DNA from: Cyanophora paradoxa | Lineage: Eukaryota > Glaucocystophyceae > Cyanophorales > Cyanophoraceae | Length of the DNA stretch: 51,342 nt | Direction: 5' to 3' | Assembly (NCBI GenBank): GCA_004431415.1 | Contig: QPMI01000504.1 | Coordinates: forward strand, 7,501 to 58,842 | Part shown: positions 14,521-26,100 of the stretch, one piece after another | How the letters are laid out: each line of letters opens with the position of its first letter | Numbering within the stretch: position 1 is the first letter of the stretch | Program-made: the position numbers and the translations under genes | Notes under the pieces: generated by a model | Seen by the model: the letters and a program-made list of their open reading frames with translations, nothing else | Databases searched by the model: none | Told to the model about the DNA's origin: nothing

Positions 14521-15586
14521 GTGATTTGCGTCCTTCTGCTCATTCTGGCAGTCGAGTTTTGCGAACCTGCGTCTGCACTGAGTCTGTGCGTCAATACAAG
14601 CCCTCCAGAAAACAAACTTGATAAGTGGAAACTGTGGCGAGATTCGAGATCGCTTGCCAGCCTTCGCCTGCTGTTTTGTACAAGGCCGAAAGTCGCAAAC
14701 AATCTCTCGCAGCAGCTGTATCTCCTGCAGCAAAAAAAAAAAGAAGGGTTTTCAAGTCGGCATTTTCTTGCGACCAATAGCCCCAGGAAGCTCACATGGG
14801 AGAGAGAGTCGCCAACAACGTATTCCTCGCAGGCCGAGCTGGGTGGAACGAATCGGCAAGGCATTTTAACAATCAAGCGCACTTCGATTACCAGTGCACG
14901 AGTTTAGTCGTGAAGTCTAGTGAGGATGCGTGCCCCGCTTGGTGCTTGTGCGACCACGCGTGACTGTTCAAGTAGCTAAGAGGAGTGAGCGGAAAGGGGC
15001 GCTGCGCGATGGGGCTGAAAAATCGCAGCGCACCGACCACAACCCAAATGACCGCATGCTGCAAAATCGCATTGAGCGCCTGCATCATTGCACTGGGCGC
15101 AACGATCGGCGCACCCAAGCACGCCCTGCGACCAATTAAAAAACCGCGCTACGTTTCGAGCAGCTGGGCGCGTACCATACGCTGTCCTCGGTCCCGCAGT
15201 CTACGAGGAAGCGCAACAGCATCGAAAAGAGAATTTGCGAATGGCGGGCCTCACGTACCGTCACATTTCCAGGGGCCCGACTCGAGCCGCTTCCGTAAGA
15301 GATCGTACGAGACTTCCTTCTCCACGTGCGTGCAGCGGATCATGCGGCGATCCGACGCTTCGCGTGCCGCAGCCAAGGAAGATCTTGGGGCGCGCTTGTG
15401 TGCGCTCGGCGCTCAGCTTGCGCCCCTCTTGACCAGGCAGGCAGCAACCGCGCTGCGCTCTCCGTGAGCTCAGCGCTGCAGCCGGCCACCACGCAGCGTC
15501 CGCAGCGGCGCAGCGCCGCAGCCACCGGGAGGGGTACGCCACAGAGGGAAGCACTCGGAGGCGGAGCGCGCCACACTTCGTTACAG
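14521..15586. other. Intergenic / 5' region between USP and ERG28
   Basis: The left part probably contains unresolved 5' exons of the USP gene (a basic, cysteine-containing frame near 14,530-14,730 on the minus strand). The rest, to the ERG28 start, shows no protein I can support and should hold the shared divergent promoter. A poly-A run lies near 14,733. Confidence 0.45.
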
Positions 15587-16107
15587 ATGGCGGTGGACTT
15601 CATCGCTCTCCGAACGTGGCTGTGCCTGGCAGCGTGTTTGCGGCTGCTCGCGGTGTACCTCGGTTTCTTCAACGTGCAGCGCTTCCGCAGCAATCTGTTC
15701 TCCCTACGCCAGGATCAAGGTGCCACCGTGCCGTGCCGTCGCGCTCCGAACTCACGTCTTCTGCAGTCACTGACCTCTACGGCCGGACTTTTGCCATCTG
15801 GACCCTGGTTACGTGCACCCTGTGCGTGCTGTGTGCAATCTACATCCAAAGCGCTGGCATCTTCATCGCCACGCTCGCATCCTTCGCGCTCGCTCTGGTT
15901 CACTTCTCCACGGAACTGCTGTTCTTCAAGACGATGACGTTCGTGAACGCCCTACCGACTCTCATTGTGGCAGGTGAGCGGACAAGCCGTATCCTGAGAG
16001 GATGCCCAGCTCACGCATCTATTGCAGGCGTCTCTGTGGTGTGGATGTCGACCCACGCCATCATCAACGCCTCCACCTTCACCCCCGTCCACGTGAAACA
16101 CTTTTAG
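15587..16107 (+). CDS. ERG28: ERG28-like sterol biosynthesis scaffold protein
   Basis: ERG28 is an ER membrane protein that tethers the sterol C-4 demethylation enzymes. Exons are 15587-15719, 15767-15973 and 16028-16107; introns are 47 nt (GTGCCA..CTGCAG) and 54 nt (GTGAGC..TTGCAG). The spliced protein is about 139 residues, with four hydrophobic segments: one near the start (WLCLAACLRLLAVYLGFF), then after the family motif VTDLYGRTFAIWTLVTCTLC, another in IFIATLASFALALVHFSTEL, and a last one GVSVVWMS. Motif order (GFF, HGRTF-like, FxTE, MT) and length match ERG28. Confidence in the family is high. Confidence 0.9.
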
Positions 16108-17964
16108 ATTATAATGCGCTAGATCGATATAGAAACATCTCGTCGCTAGGGCTAAGTAGCAGCAGACATCGCATGTTGCGTCAAAATGCTCTTCACACGG
16201 TAGCTACATGCCACGTGCTGGAACCCGGCATGCCCCGGGCCCTTAGGGGGAGCATAGAGCAGTCCCCCCCCCCCCCCCTTCCCCCCCTACACCCCACCCC
16301 CCCGTCCGCCACACGCCCCCCCACCCCTCCCCCTTCCCCGTCCGCCCGCCCACACGCTCACACGCCCCCCCCCCCCCTTCTCCTCCCCCTCCCCTGCCCT
16401 CGATCCGCCGGCGCCCCCTGCCCTCGATTCCCCTACCGCCCCTCCCTTGCCCCTCCAAAGCTCACTCCTTCCATCCAGTGCCCCACCCCCCTCCCCCCTT
16501 CCAGCCCTGGGGCTTCTTAGATCACATGGGAAATTAGGTATTAAGAAATAACACTGGTGTGAAAACAACACCCCCCCCCCCCCCCCCCCCCCCGCCCCCT
16601 CCCTCCCTCCTTCCAACCCAGGGCTCCGTTGCATCCCTGCAAAGAGAATGTGCTGTGTCGAAATGTCAATCTCTGCCGCTCTTGTTCATTTGCAATTGAT
16701 TCTCTAGTACTATGCATATTGACGTGACACGCATATACGTACGTGGTATCTGGTGCCGGCTAGCGCTACACACAAACCCCAACCGAGTGGTGCAATTAAC
16801 TTTCTGGGTAGTATATATATATGCGCTCCTAGGTCCCTGACAGCCTGGGAAACGTCGACGTCGCGGCAAAGCTCACAGTTCACGGTCTCGCCCAGGCTCA
16901 GTTGCGTAGTCAAACTTAGTCTAGCGCTAGCGCTAGCTCTGCATGTGCAATTTGACATGACAATTGCTGTATCTGGCTAGCTGTTCTGGCTAGCAAGGGT
17001 CTCAGAGTCTGCAGTCAGCAACCACAAAATTTAAATCGGAGAGAGAGAGAGCAAGTAAAAGACACGCCCACGCCAGCAAGACTGGGTATGACAGAACCGC
17101 AGAGGCCCCTAAAGGAGCTTGCAAGGCTCTGTCAACGCCATGGCACAGTTCACGGTCTCGCCCGCCGCCGTGCCGGGCTCAGTTGTGGAAGCAATTCGAT
17201 TTCTCGCGAACTTCGGAAATTTAAATCCCGAAAAAGAACAATTGCATGGGAAGAAATCTCGCGCGCGAGGTGGAGCACCTTCAGCTCGGCGAGAGAGAGG
17301 TCTTTAGAGCTCCTCCAGCTCGGCGATTTGAACAATTTGATGGAAAGATGAGGTTGAGCATAAGCTTTTTTCCGAAGTTCATTAATTTCTTTGATTTCAA
17401 GTTTATAAAGAGGGTACCCGGTTAGGATCACGAGAAATGGCCACGAGGGCATCCGTTCGATTGCAAGCTTGCGATGTCGACGCCAGTTGATCCGCTGGGG
17501 CGCTTGGGTCCCGGAGTCCTACTGGCGTTCAAGCGATCCTGTGGGCCGTGAGCCACCCCATCGCGTGTCTCAGAATCTGTGTGCCCCACTGCAAGTCGAC
17601 CCAGTGCCAGCTGCAGGTGCCGCCACTTCTGATGCGATGCGGCTCCATCTAGATCTTTTTGCCCGTAGGGCGGGGGGAGTCCTTCAGGGCTCGTAATCGT
17701 AGAATTTCGAGTATCATTCCTTTCCCGTAGGGCCCTGGCGGGGACGGGCGAGCGTCAGGCAGGGCCCGCACCTTTGATCTTTGATCTTCTTCGATCTCTG
17801 GTCTTGAACCTAGTAGTAGAGTACTTCCATTTCGATTTGCCTACGCAACTAAACCCGGGCAAGACCGTGAACTGTGCCGTGGCGTTGCCTGGCCTCGCAG
17901 TCTCTGGTGGACCCTAGATTTTCAGAAACAGCTAGATAGATTTCACGTGTCCAGTCAAAATGTA
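16108..17964. other. Intergenic region with poly-C / CT-rich low-complexity DNA
   Basis: Between convergent ERG28 and LZTFL1. About 16,262-16,500 is almost pure C with T and G interruptions, and a ~30-nt C run lies at 16,570-16,600. The rest has CTAG/AGCGCTAGC palindromes, a GA run (17,041-17,050) and a duplicated phrase (CACAGTTCACGGTCTCGCCC at about 16,876 and 17,144). Short frames near 17,090-17,350 have no recognisable content. No gene is supported. Confidence 0.6.
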
Positions 17965-19181
17965 CTAATCGATTTCAGGGATGTCAAGGTCAGGCCGGAA
18001 CCTGTGGAGCAGTCTTGAATGGTGAAACCGACAGTAAGCAATTTACGCACTGCTTGAGTTCATGACGGAGGTTTCTCAGAAGCTCATTCTTCTGTGCAAT
18101 CATCTTTTTGAGCTGCTGGAACTGTTTGGATTCGTTGATCCGGTGCTGCTGCTCTTTTACAGCTTGATCCAGGGCGTCCTTGCATAGAGATGTAAGCAAG
18201 TTGACAAAGAAGGCGTGGGGGGCACAGATATCACCTTCGTCTCTGCAAGTTCCTTGCGGAGATTCATGAGGTAATCGTTGCTGACACTCGGTCCTGCACC
18301 CTGTTGCGACGACGTCAGGTGAAACCCAGGAAGGGGACGACAGAGGCAACATACCGACGCGCTCTGCATGGATTGCAGCTTGTCAATGGTGGACTGGAGC
18401 TCAACTTGTTTTGATTGAAGAGCCGCGAGGGCCTCTTCCGACTTCTTAAGCTGAGAACGATATCATGGCGAGGAAAAGTGGATATTTTGAGTTTCCCCGC
18501 AAACCTGAGCATCTTTCTGATGGTCGACCACCCGCAGTTGATCGAGTTCATGCTTCAGATGCTCAAGCTCCCCACGAATGTCGGATTTTTCTTTTAAGAC
18601 AGCTGTGGCCTTTTTCCAGGGTAAATCAAGCGAACCGAAGACCACAAAAACCACAGCTAGCGCATTCCGAGGCATATTCACCTGCTGTTGCATTTTCAGC
18701 ATACGTTCCCGCATGTTTTTCATGTCCTCTGCGACATCGGGGGCAATCTCGGTCTTCAAGGTGCTCAGCTTCACGTTCGCGTCCTTCCCGCCCAAACCAC
18801 GGCCAAATTTGCCTTCCTCGAACTGCTTGACCTCCTCGAGCAGATACCTTCAACATGTTAGGTCGTCGTATCCGGGAGACCCAGCCAGCGAGCGCACTTG
18901 TCCTCCAGCTGGGCGGTGTTGATGACCAGAGTCACGTACTGCTTCTCCGCCTGCTCGAACAGCTGCCGAAGCATAATGACAACGGAGCTGGCGGACTGCT
19001 GAAGTTCCGTGGAGAAGGTCGAGCGGATCTGCGACGCGAGGTCGTCTAGCATCTTTGCCACTTCGGCCTTTGTGAAAGTGTCTTCGCTGAGGCGATCCGC
19101 CTTGAAATCCTGAAAAGTCGCCACAACTTCGCGCTCGGAGGCCTCGCGCTGCGCCCGCGCGAAGCGCAGGTAATTCGTCAT
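17965..19181 (-). CDS. LZTFL1: LZTFL1 (BBSome regulator, leucine-zipper protein)
   Basis: LZTFL1 is a cytoplasmic coiled-coil protein that controls BBSome entry into cilia; human loss causes BBS17. The start ATG at 19181 gives MTNYLRFARAQREASERE, then the family signature TFQDFKADRLSEDTFTKAEV, followed by MLRQLFEQAEKQYVTL. Exon 1 (18,898-19,181) ends in LEDK and, after a 50-nt intron (18,848-18,897, GTGCGC..GAAG), continues YLLEEVKQFEEGKFG. Long coiled-coil exons follow (MKNMRERMLKMQQQ; ELEHLKHELDQLRVVDHQKD; LKKSEEALAALQSKQVELQS), then QLKKMIAQKNELLRNLRHEL and, after a last intron (GTGCGT..CACAG), QFRPDLDIPEID and TAG at 17965-17967. The C-terminal KNELLRNLR matches the human end. A further 5' exon is possible. 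Confidence 0.92.
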
Positions 19182-19517
19182 TTGTGCCTCTGGACTGGCG
19201 GCCTGTTCTGCGAATCAGAATCGAGTCGAAGCGCCGTACGCATGCACAGCATTGGCACCATGTTTCGTTCGACTTTGATTTGCCTGCTCAGTTGAGCGCC
19301 CGGCGTCGACTGCGCGACCAAAACAGTTAGCTGTTATCGCGTGTCGCGTCAAAATGCACGTGCACCACCTGAATGAAAGCGAAGCAGGACAAAGCCGCGA
19401 CCCTCAATGCCCGCAATCCGCTAACAAGCCCAGCGGGGCTGAGCGCACCGACTCTGTACCCCTCTGAATTCAGCACTCGGCACCTGATCCCGCAGCACAG
19501 CGCAGGACAGCACGTGG

Positions 19518-20088
19518 ATGCGGAAGCCGTCGTTTGCGAGGGTGGCGGACTTGCGTCCCGCCGCGCGTGGTGTAAATCTCCTCGTAAAGGTCCTCTGGTG
19601 GTCTGGTATCAATATAGCCCCAACGCGTGCTGAGGATCGATCTCAGGTGGTGCGCATATCGGTCGTCGTGGAGTCTTCCCGCGTCCGCATTGCCGAGGCC
19701 CTCATCGGCGATGAGTCGGGCTCCGCAGTCATCTCGCTCAGGTGAAAGCAGCCTGCGTCATGAAATTAAAGTCACCCATGCAACCCTTAATCCCGTTCAA
19801 TTGTCTGACTAGCTGTAGGAATGCTCAAATCGATCTCGTCGAGGGCTTGCTTAAGAATAAAAAGCCCGGTTTGCGGATCCAGAATGGCAAAGTAACGATG
19901 CAGAGAGGATTCATGAGGTGCCCTGTCATTGATATCTACCAACGTGCGTTCGTTCAACTCGATATAGGTTAGAAGTGGACCAGTGGGGTGTTATCGCCGG
20001 AGATGATGAAGTTTGCGCTGCCTCGTGGACTCCGAATGAAGGAAACAACCTTTCGGCTGTCGAGTATGAGCTCGTGAGCGTCAGTTAG
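19518..20088 (+). CDS. OB-fold single-stranded DNA-binding protein (SOSS-B / plant SSB-like)
   Basis: Exons are 19518-19589, 19647-19741, 19819-19917 and 19968-20088 with introns of 57, 77 and 50 nt. The ~128-residue product has VADLRPAARGVNLLVKV, VRIAEALIGDESGSAVISLR and NAQIDLVEGLL, then DQWGVIAGDDEV, the order seen in the small OB-fold proteins of plants and the SOSS-B (hSSB) group that bind ssDNA during repair. The segment SLR|NAQIDL, spanning an intron, is the most diagnostic part. The tail after DDEV is acidic and not conserved. It lies divergent to LZTFL1, 336 bp apart. Confidence 0.82.
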
Positions 20089-20723
20089 CATTTGGACGCG
20101 AAGTGAATCGCAACGTCCGGGCCGTCATTTGCAGTACAATTGCAAGCCCCCAACTGACAGGTCTACCCTATAGCTACTAGGGGAGTGATGTACTTCTCCA
20201 CAGATACTGCTACAGGTGCCCGCATGGCGGGTGCGGCGGCGGAGCAGGTGCGGGTTGATCCAATGGTTGCAATTGATGCCCTGAAAACGAATCAAGAGCA
20301 GCCATATGCATGCGCGCTCGGTTGACGTCCAGTCCCCAATCGAAGTCAAATCAAAATCAGACTCACTCAGTGACTGAGTCAGCTAGCGCTGCGCATGCGC
20401 ATGCATATGGCCATGGAGAGCTCAAATCAAAGTCAAACCAGTCAAAAGTTGATTCTGGTTGGCCTCGGCCCAGCGGCGCGACTGCGCATGCGCATGCGCA
20501 TGCGCAGCAGTCTTTGATTTATGTACCCCTTGGTACCCTCGCCGTTTGACAAACTGACCTTGAATCGCGCGCTCTAGCGAGCGGGTTGGTCGTAGAGAGA
20601 GAGAGAGAGAGAGAGATTGGGCGAGCGCTAGCACGCGGGGAGACGTCTGTATACGTTTACGGCGTTCCCTACCTCTCAGGATGACCGTACCCGTCCCGGA
20701 AGTCGTCAACTCCACCAGCCCAA
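20089..20723. other. Intergenic region with GCATGC alternation and GA repeat
   Basis: No gene is seen. It contains fragments related to the R2 tail (20,210-20,240), CAAATCAAAATCAGACTCA-type AT-rich words, two runs of alternating CATGCG (about 20,389-20,406 and 20,485-20,505) that could adopt Z-form, and a (GA)n run at 20,597-20,618, upstream of the next gene. Confidence 0.6.
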
Positions 20724-20982
20724 ATGTCCGGCGAGGCCCTTAAGGTGTTCTCTGGCGTCGCTGCCCTGGTCGGCGTTGCGACTGCCGCCTTCATGTTGAC
20801 CCCCCGTTCGTGCCCCATGCCTTCGTGCCCGCCTCCAATTCACCCGCGCTTTCTCGGCCACAGGGAACACTCCGTCGACCATCTCCAACCCCGAGCACGT
20901 GAAGGCGCGCGAGGCGGTCTATGCGAAGGCGGACTACAGCCCTCTGAGCAAGTACCGCGAGGGCAAGATTCGCATGGAGTGA
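20724..20982 (+). CDS. Small single-helix membrane protein, unknown
   Basis: Exons are 20724-20805 and 20864-20982; the 58-nt intron begins GTTCGT and ends CACAG. The product of about 66 residues starts MSGEALKVFSGVAALVGVAT with one hydrophobic helix (residues ~8-26), then a charged tail containing STISNPEHVKAREAVYAKAD and ending YREGKIRME. Size and layout resemble small accessory subunits of mitochondrial inner-membrane complexes, but I cannot name the family. Confidence 0.65.
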
Positions 20983-21146
20983 CGCGGCCCTCGTGCCGAT
21001 GTTTTCCTTTCCGTTATTGCATTTCCTGTAAATCATAATCGTTCTGCCATTCCATTCGAGCGTCGCCAAGTGCAAGGTGACGTCAACAGCCGTTCGGTAC
21101 CGGCCGCGTCGAGTGTGCACGGGCCTGTCTTGGACGCAGTGGGCAT

Positions 21147-21345
21147 TTGGGCGCTTACTAAAAACGCAAGTCCGGGCTACAAGCGTGGAATGGACCGTGG
21201 GATGGACACTGCGGGGACACGTTGCTGCGGCCCCAGCCCACAGAGCTGGCGCGGGGCCGGCGGGGCCCTGCGTTGTCCTCTTTAGGCGGGTCATGCGCCT
21301 CCCCGCGCACACTGGCTATAGCTACAGGTGCCCGCAGCGGTGACG
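21147..21345. repeat. Repeat family R2, copy 2
   Basis: Begins CATTTGGGCGC, continues AAAACGCAAGTCCGGGCTAC and GCGGCCCCAGCCCAC, and ends with the outer part GGCTATAGCTACAGGTGCCC. Same orientation as copy 1 but more diverged, and it includes the distal half. Confidence 0.7.
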
Positions 21346-21734
21346 GGAGCTGCAACGGGCCGCCACGGACACGAAAGGTCACATAGAAATCTCGAATTAC
21401 GAGCAGCCATGCGCGCTCTGTTGACGCGAAGCCTTACCCCCGTCCAGACCCCAGTCAAAGTCAAATCAAAAGCAGACTCAAGAGCTCAAATCAAAGTCGA
21501 ATCTCAGCGAGCTCAAATCGAAGTCCTACCCTCAAATCATCTTTGATCGAAGTCCAACCCTAGGGCCTGCCGCAGTGCCATCGTTGATCGATCAGAGTCG
21601 ACGTCCATCGATCCTCGGGTTATATTTACTAAGTTAGGTTACTGCGTAATTTAAAGGCAGACGTTGCATGATGCTGCTGCAGGAAGGCAATCTGTCCTGT
21701 GCACCTAGTCTTCCTCGTGTTTCATTGAAAACGC

Positions 21735-21880
21735 CAAGCATTTGGACACGTATTAAAAACGCACTGCGGATGTACTACAAGTGTGGGATGTACTGCAGCC
21801 GCCGTCGCCGCGGGCCCAGCCCACCAGCAAGCTGGGCAGCGGGGCCCTGCGTGACCCCCTAAGCTTAAGGGGAGTAATGC
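21735..21880. repeat. Repeat family R2, copy 3
   Basis: CATTTGGACACGTATTAAAAACG, then ACTACAAGTGTGGGATGTAC, CGCGGGCCCAGCCCACCAGC and GGGGCCCTGCGTGACCCCCT. Same orientation as copies 1 and 2; lacks the distal half. Confidence 0.7.
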
Positions 21881-22266
21881 TCCTCCCCCGCGCCTCTTGG
21901 CAGTGGGGCCCGGATCCGGAGGTCGTCTCAAAACAATTCATGCAATAATATCGCCAACTTAAATTTGGGAGAGGGAGGGAGGCGGGAGGGCGGGGAGGGA
22001 GGCGCGCGCCGGCGGCGGCGGCGGCGGCGGACCTTCCCATCGCCACCGCAGAACCGCAGAGCACCCTTTCGAATGACGAACTGCGAGCCGCGCGCGGCGG
22101 ACGCCCGCCCGGCCCACAAGAACCGGTTCTGCCCCAGGCACGCGGCACGCGGCCGCACGCGCACGTGGCGGGCCCCCCGGCGGGCTCCCAGGAAGAACCA
22201 GTTATCTTCCCCGGCGTGCGCACGTGCCCATCGGCAGAATGGAGGCTGGACGAATTCGAAAGTTGC

Positions 22267-22466
22267 AAGTTGGACGAAAGTTGGACGAAAGTTGGACGAA
22301 AGTTGGACGAAAGTTGGACGAAAGTTGGACGTCGTAATCGCAACGTTAACGTTAACTTAGTAACTTAGTAACTCTGATTCCGATCGTAATCGCAACCCTG
22401 ATTCCGATCGTAATCGCAACCCTGATTCCGATCGTAATCGCAACCCTGATTCCGATCGTAATCGCA
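22267..22466. repeat. Two tandem arrays: 11-bp and 24-bp units
   Basis: At 22,267-22,331 the unit AAAGTTGGACG is repeated six times almost without change. At 22,371-22,466 the unit CTGATTCCGATCGTAATCGC plus AACC (24 bp) occurs four times and joins R1 copy B. Copy A has only two units of the second array. Confidence 0.85.
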
Positions 22467-23031
22467 ATCGGTCGTAATCGTAGCTCTAGCCAAGGCCTAT
22501 CGTAATTCTGGGTCGTAATTCATTTGCATGCATTGCTCTCACATTGCTCTCATGATTACGACTAGGTTTAAGGCGCCTTCGATTACGATCATGATGGGAT
22601 AACGATTACAATTTAGGCCCGGCGGCCCTTATGGCATGAATTGAAATTGCGATTACGATGTGGAGAGGAAGCTTCAGCTTATAATTAAGCTCAAGGCCTG
22701 ATTGAGATAGGAAGCTTAAGCTTAATAATAAGCTTGCCAAGTTGCAATTGAGACCTCAACCAACTTTTTTTGGCAATTAATGACCAATTAATGTCACAGT
22801 GTGACTAAGTTACATATATATTCAGGTACCCGGTGACCGGTATACGTACCAGAATCACTGAGCAAAAGTTAGCTGCAAGATTCTCAAACACTGACTGACA
22901 GTTCAACCGTGAACGGTTGCCAATTTGCTCATCAGAGTCAGCTAGCGCTGAACCGTTGACCCATGGGACCCATTGACCCACAAAACCCCTGGATTGCGAT
23001 AACGACTAGGGGTTGGACGACGAAGCTGAAG
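22371..23031. repeat. Repeat family R1, copy B
   Basis: Inverted relative to copy A, direct relative to copy C. It lacks the terminal ~200 bp present in A and C, and it has four units of the 24-bp array. Beyond copy A's limit it shares another ~45 bp with C (CCCCTGGATTGCGAT..GACGACGAAGCTGAAGG). Confidence 0.8.
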
Positions 23032-23133
23032 GTAGGCCACGGACGTCTTAGCCCACACAGGCGCAGTTCACAGATGCAGCTAGCTAGCAGCTAGCTCACG
23101 TGTCTACGCTGAACGCAGATCAAAGTCCAACCC

Positions 23134-26100
23134 TCAAACCCCGGCTGTTCTGGGGGCAGCAAGGGGAGGCTCAAGCAAGGGGGGAGGTTGGCCTCCCTTC
23201 TTCAGGGCCTCGAAGAAGAGCGAGTAGCTCTTGTAAGCCTCGGCGTCTGCACAGCGGTTCAGATGTGTTCACTATCCAAATAAGTTTTCTTTTACCTGTG
23301 GGGTCCGCCGAGACACTCGCTCGAAAATGCAGCTCCGCTTTTCCCAGATCCCTTCTGACATTCTGAAGGAATAATGCGTAGTTGGTCTGCAGGCAATGGC
23401 CACAAAGCATCAGCCGTGAGCTAAACACTGCAGAAAGCCGTGCAACAGACCAAGGCCTGGGAGAATCGTGGGTCCGCCTCGATCGCTCTCTTGAAAAGCA
23501 CCTCGGCACCATCATAGTTTTTCCGAACGTTCTGCAAGAACAATGCATAATTGTTCTGCGCATTTGATGCCGAATCATTGATCAGCACAGTGCAGCCGAT
23601 GAATGAGGAATCTCACCAAGGCCTGTGCATAGCGCCTGCAAGGGCCGAAGGAATGAGATCGGACTTTCGACAGATAATGCAATTAAAAAGATGCTCACGG
23701 ATCAAGGTCGATAGCAAGCTTGAACAGTCTCTCGGCCTCGTCGTAATCCCGACCAACTTCGCCACCTGAGCCCGGATGACAAATCCCCAAAGCGTGTGGG
23801 GCCAGCGGAGATTACCATCTCGAATTTTGACGAGGAGAGTTGCATACGAGTTGAGGGCTTGAGGGTGCCGCGGTTCTGCTTCGAGCTACGGGAACATTGT
23901 CAAGTTATGAAGATGGCAAGCTGAACAACAATTACCGCCAACTTGTAGTAGACTTCAGCCTCGTGAAGGTTGCCACGAACGAAATGCAGAAATATGGCAT
24001 CTTCGGAGAATCAACAGGGAAGGGCACAGAGTTGGGAAAGTGACGTACAGTTAGAGAGAGCCTGAGCATAATGTGGGTCGTTTGCGATGGCGGATTTGAA
24101 ATACGACTGTGCCGAAAACAAAACAGTGTAAGAAGGCGCCTGTCCCCGACCTGCGGCCCCCAGTGACTCACCTCTGCAGCATCGTACTTCTTCTTAACGT
24201 TTTGTAAAAGAAGAGCATAGTTGTTCAGTGCGGGAGAATACTGCACGCTATCAGCACGAAAAAAAGCTTTGTTTTAGCGGTCAAAATTGGCACCTTTGGA
24301 TCAGCTTTGATTGCCCTCTGGTAGAAATGCTCTGCCTGCTTGAAGTCTTTCTTGACGTTTTTCAGGAACAATGCGTAGGAATTCAATGCCGGTGCAAACG
24401 ATGGGTCCGCCTGAAAACCCGCAAACACCATTCACAAGGAGGCACACACACACAAGTCTGGAAAAAATCACCTCAATTGCAAGCTGCGTCTACAATCAGT
24501 AGCGGAAAGGGTAAAAGAGATCCGAGGTCCCTCACCTTGTAGTGCTTCTCTGCCTGATCGTAGTCTTTCCGGACCTGCAATCATTTTGTCAACGCCCTGA
24601 CCTTCTGCAGGATGCACAGCACATACCTTCAAAAACCACATTGCGTAATTGTTCTGCAAATCAGTCAGCACCATTCGCAACAGCAGAAGCAAAAGCTGAG
24701 CACCAATGCGTATGCAAAACGTGGCTCCGCTTCGATGGCCCGTTTGTAGAGGGCTTCTGCCTGTGCATGCTCTCTTCGGATGGACTGGAGGAACATCGCG
24801 TAGTTGTTCAATGCGATCGCGTAGTTCCTGCGTTACATGTCAAGAGTGCATCTGCAAAAGGATTCACAAAAAAAACAAGCAGACGGATTTGCTTCGATCG
24901 CCAACCTGACGACAGCCACCGAACAGGGAGGTTCAGAACAAAACCCGGAATGACTGAATGCACTTACTTATAACACATCTCAGCTCGGTCGTAGCGCTTT
25001 TCGACCTATGAAACGTGGATTCGGAACGACAACAGCACACTGCGCATTATGAATCGTTCTCGAACCTTTTCCAACAATTGTGCATAGCTGTTTAGAGCTT
25101 GGTAGTTTCTTCGATCTGAACCCTGGCGATGAGTTGCCAGTTTTAGCCACGATGGGGCGGAGCTTGCCTGCTTCAATTGCCTTCTTGTAATAGAGTGCAG
25201 CAACATCGTACTTCTGCAACACCTGCGAGAGATCGAGTGCATGCCTTTCAAACAGCAAACATCAGGTCAGATGAGCAGACCTTCTCAAGGAGCACTGCAT
25301 AGTTGTTCTGTAAAAACGCATCATTGAGGGCATTGCGGGCCTGCAAAGGCACATACCAGAGCCTGGGAGTTGCTGCCATCTGCCTCGACAGCAAGCCTGC
25401 GAGTGCCAAGGATAAGCAACGATAAAACGCCCAACATTCAAAAGAAATACTTGTAGAATCTTTCGGCCTCTGTGTAGTTCTTGCGTGCGTGATGAAGGAG
25501 GACTGCATAATTATTCAAGGTCTCAGAATCAGCACGGCCTGTGTCGATCGCTCGCCGATACAGGCCCTCTGCTTTATCGTATGCCTTCCTGATGTCGTGA
25601 AGCAGGACAGCGTAATTCTTCAACGCTTCGAACTGCAGCACGATCCGTCAGCTCTTCAAGTGAAGCCCACGCCTCAATCGGAGTCTCACGTATGACGGGT
25701 CAGCATCCAAAGCACGCTTGTACATGCCCTCAGCAGCATCGTGGTCCTTGCATGCGTTTTCGAGGAAAACGCCGTATGCCTGCGGAGGATTTTAGCTGAG
25801 AAGCAGCAGAGAAAGCACGAGACAAACCGTCAATGCAGGAGCACAACGTCTTCCCGCATCGACGGCACGTTTATGCATGGTTTCTGCAGCGGATTGATCT
25901 CCCCTGCATTTGTCCAAGAAGGAAGCATAACTGCTCACAATACATCGCATCACGAAAAACCATGCAGAGGGATGTGGCCGCATACCGGGATAATGCAAGC
26001 GGATTCCGTGGATCTGATTCCACCGCACTGTGCACCTCTTGAGTCGAACAATGCGTACCAAAGATAGCAACATGCCTCACCGCCGATACAATACGTCAGC

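Larger units (their letters stand above)
20983..23133. other. Intergenic repeat cluster
   Basis: Nothing coding is supported across 2.1 kb. It is built from two R2 copies (21,147-21,345; 21,735-21,880), a GC-rich stretch (21,965-22,200) with (GCC/GGC)n, an 11-bp array (22,267-22,331), a 24-bp array (22,371-22,466) and R1 copy B (to 23,031). Confidence 0.7.

Noticed and set aside
16243-16634. Gly/Arg-rich and Pro-rich frames in the poly-C region
   Set aside because: Pure low-complexity translation of C and G runs; no start context or conserved content.
17088-17351. Short frames near 17.1-17.35 kb
   Set aside because: Contain a duplicated phrase from 16.88 kb and have no splice pattern or motif to support a gene.
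22267-22466. Telomere-like array
   Set aside because: The 11-bp and 24-bp units do not resemble known telomere repeats and lie inside a gene-flanked region.
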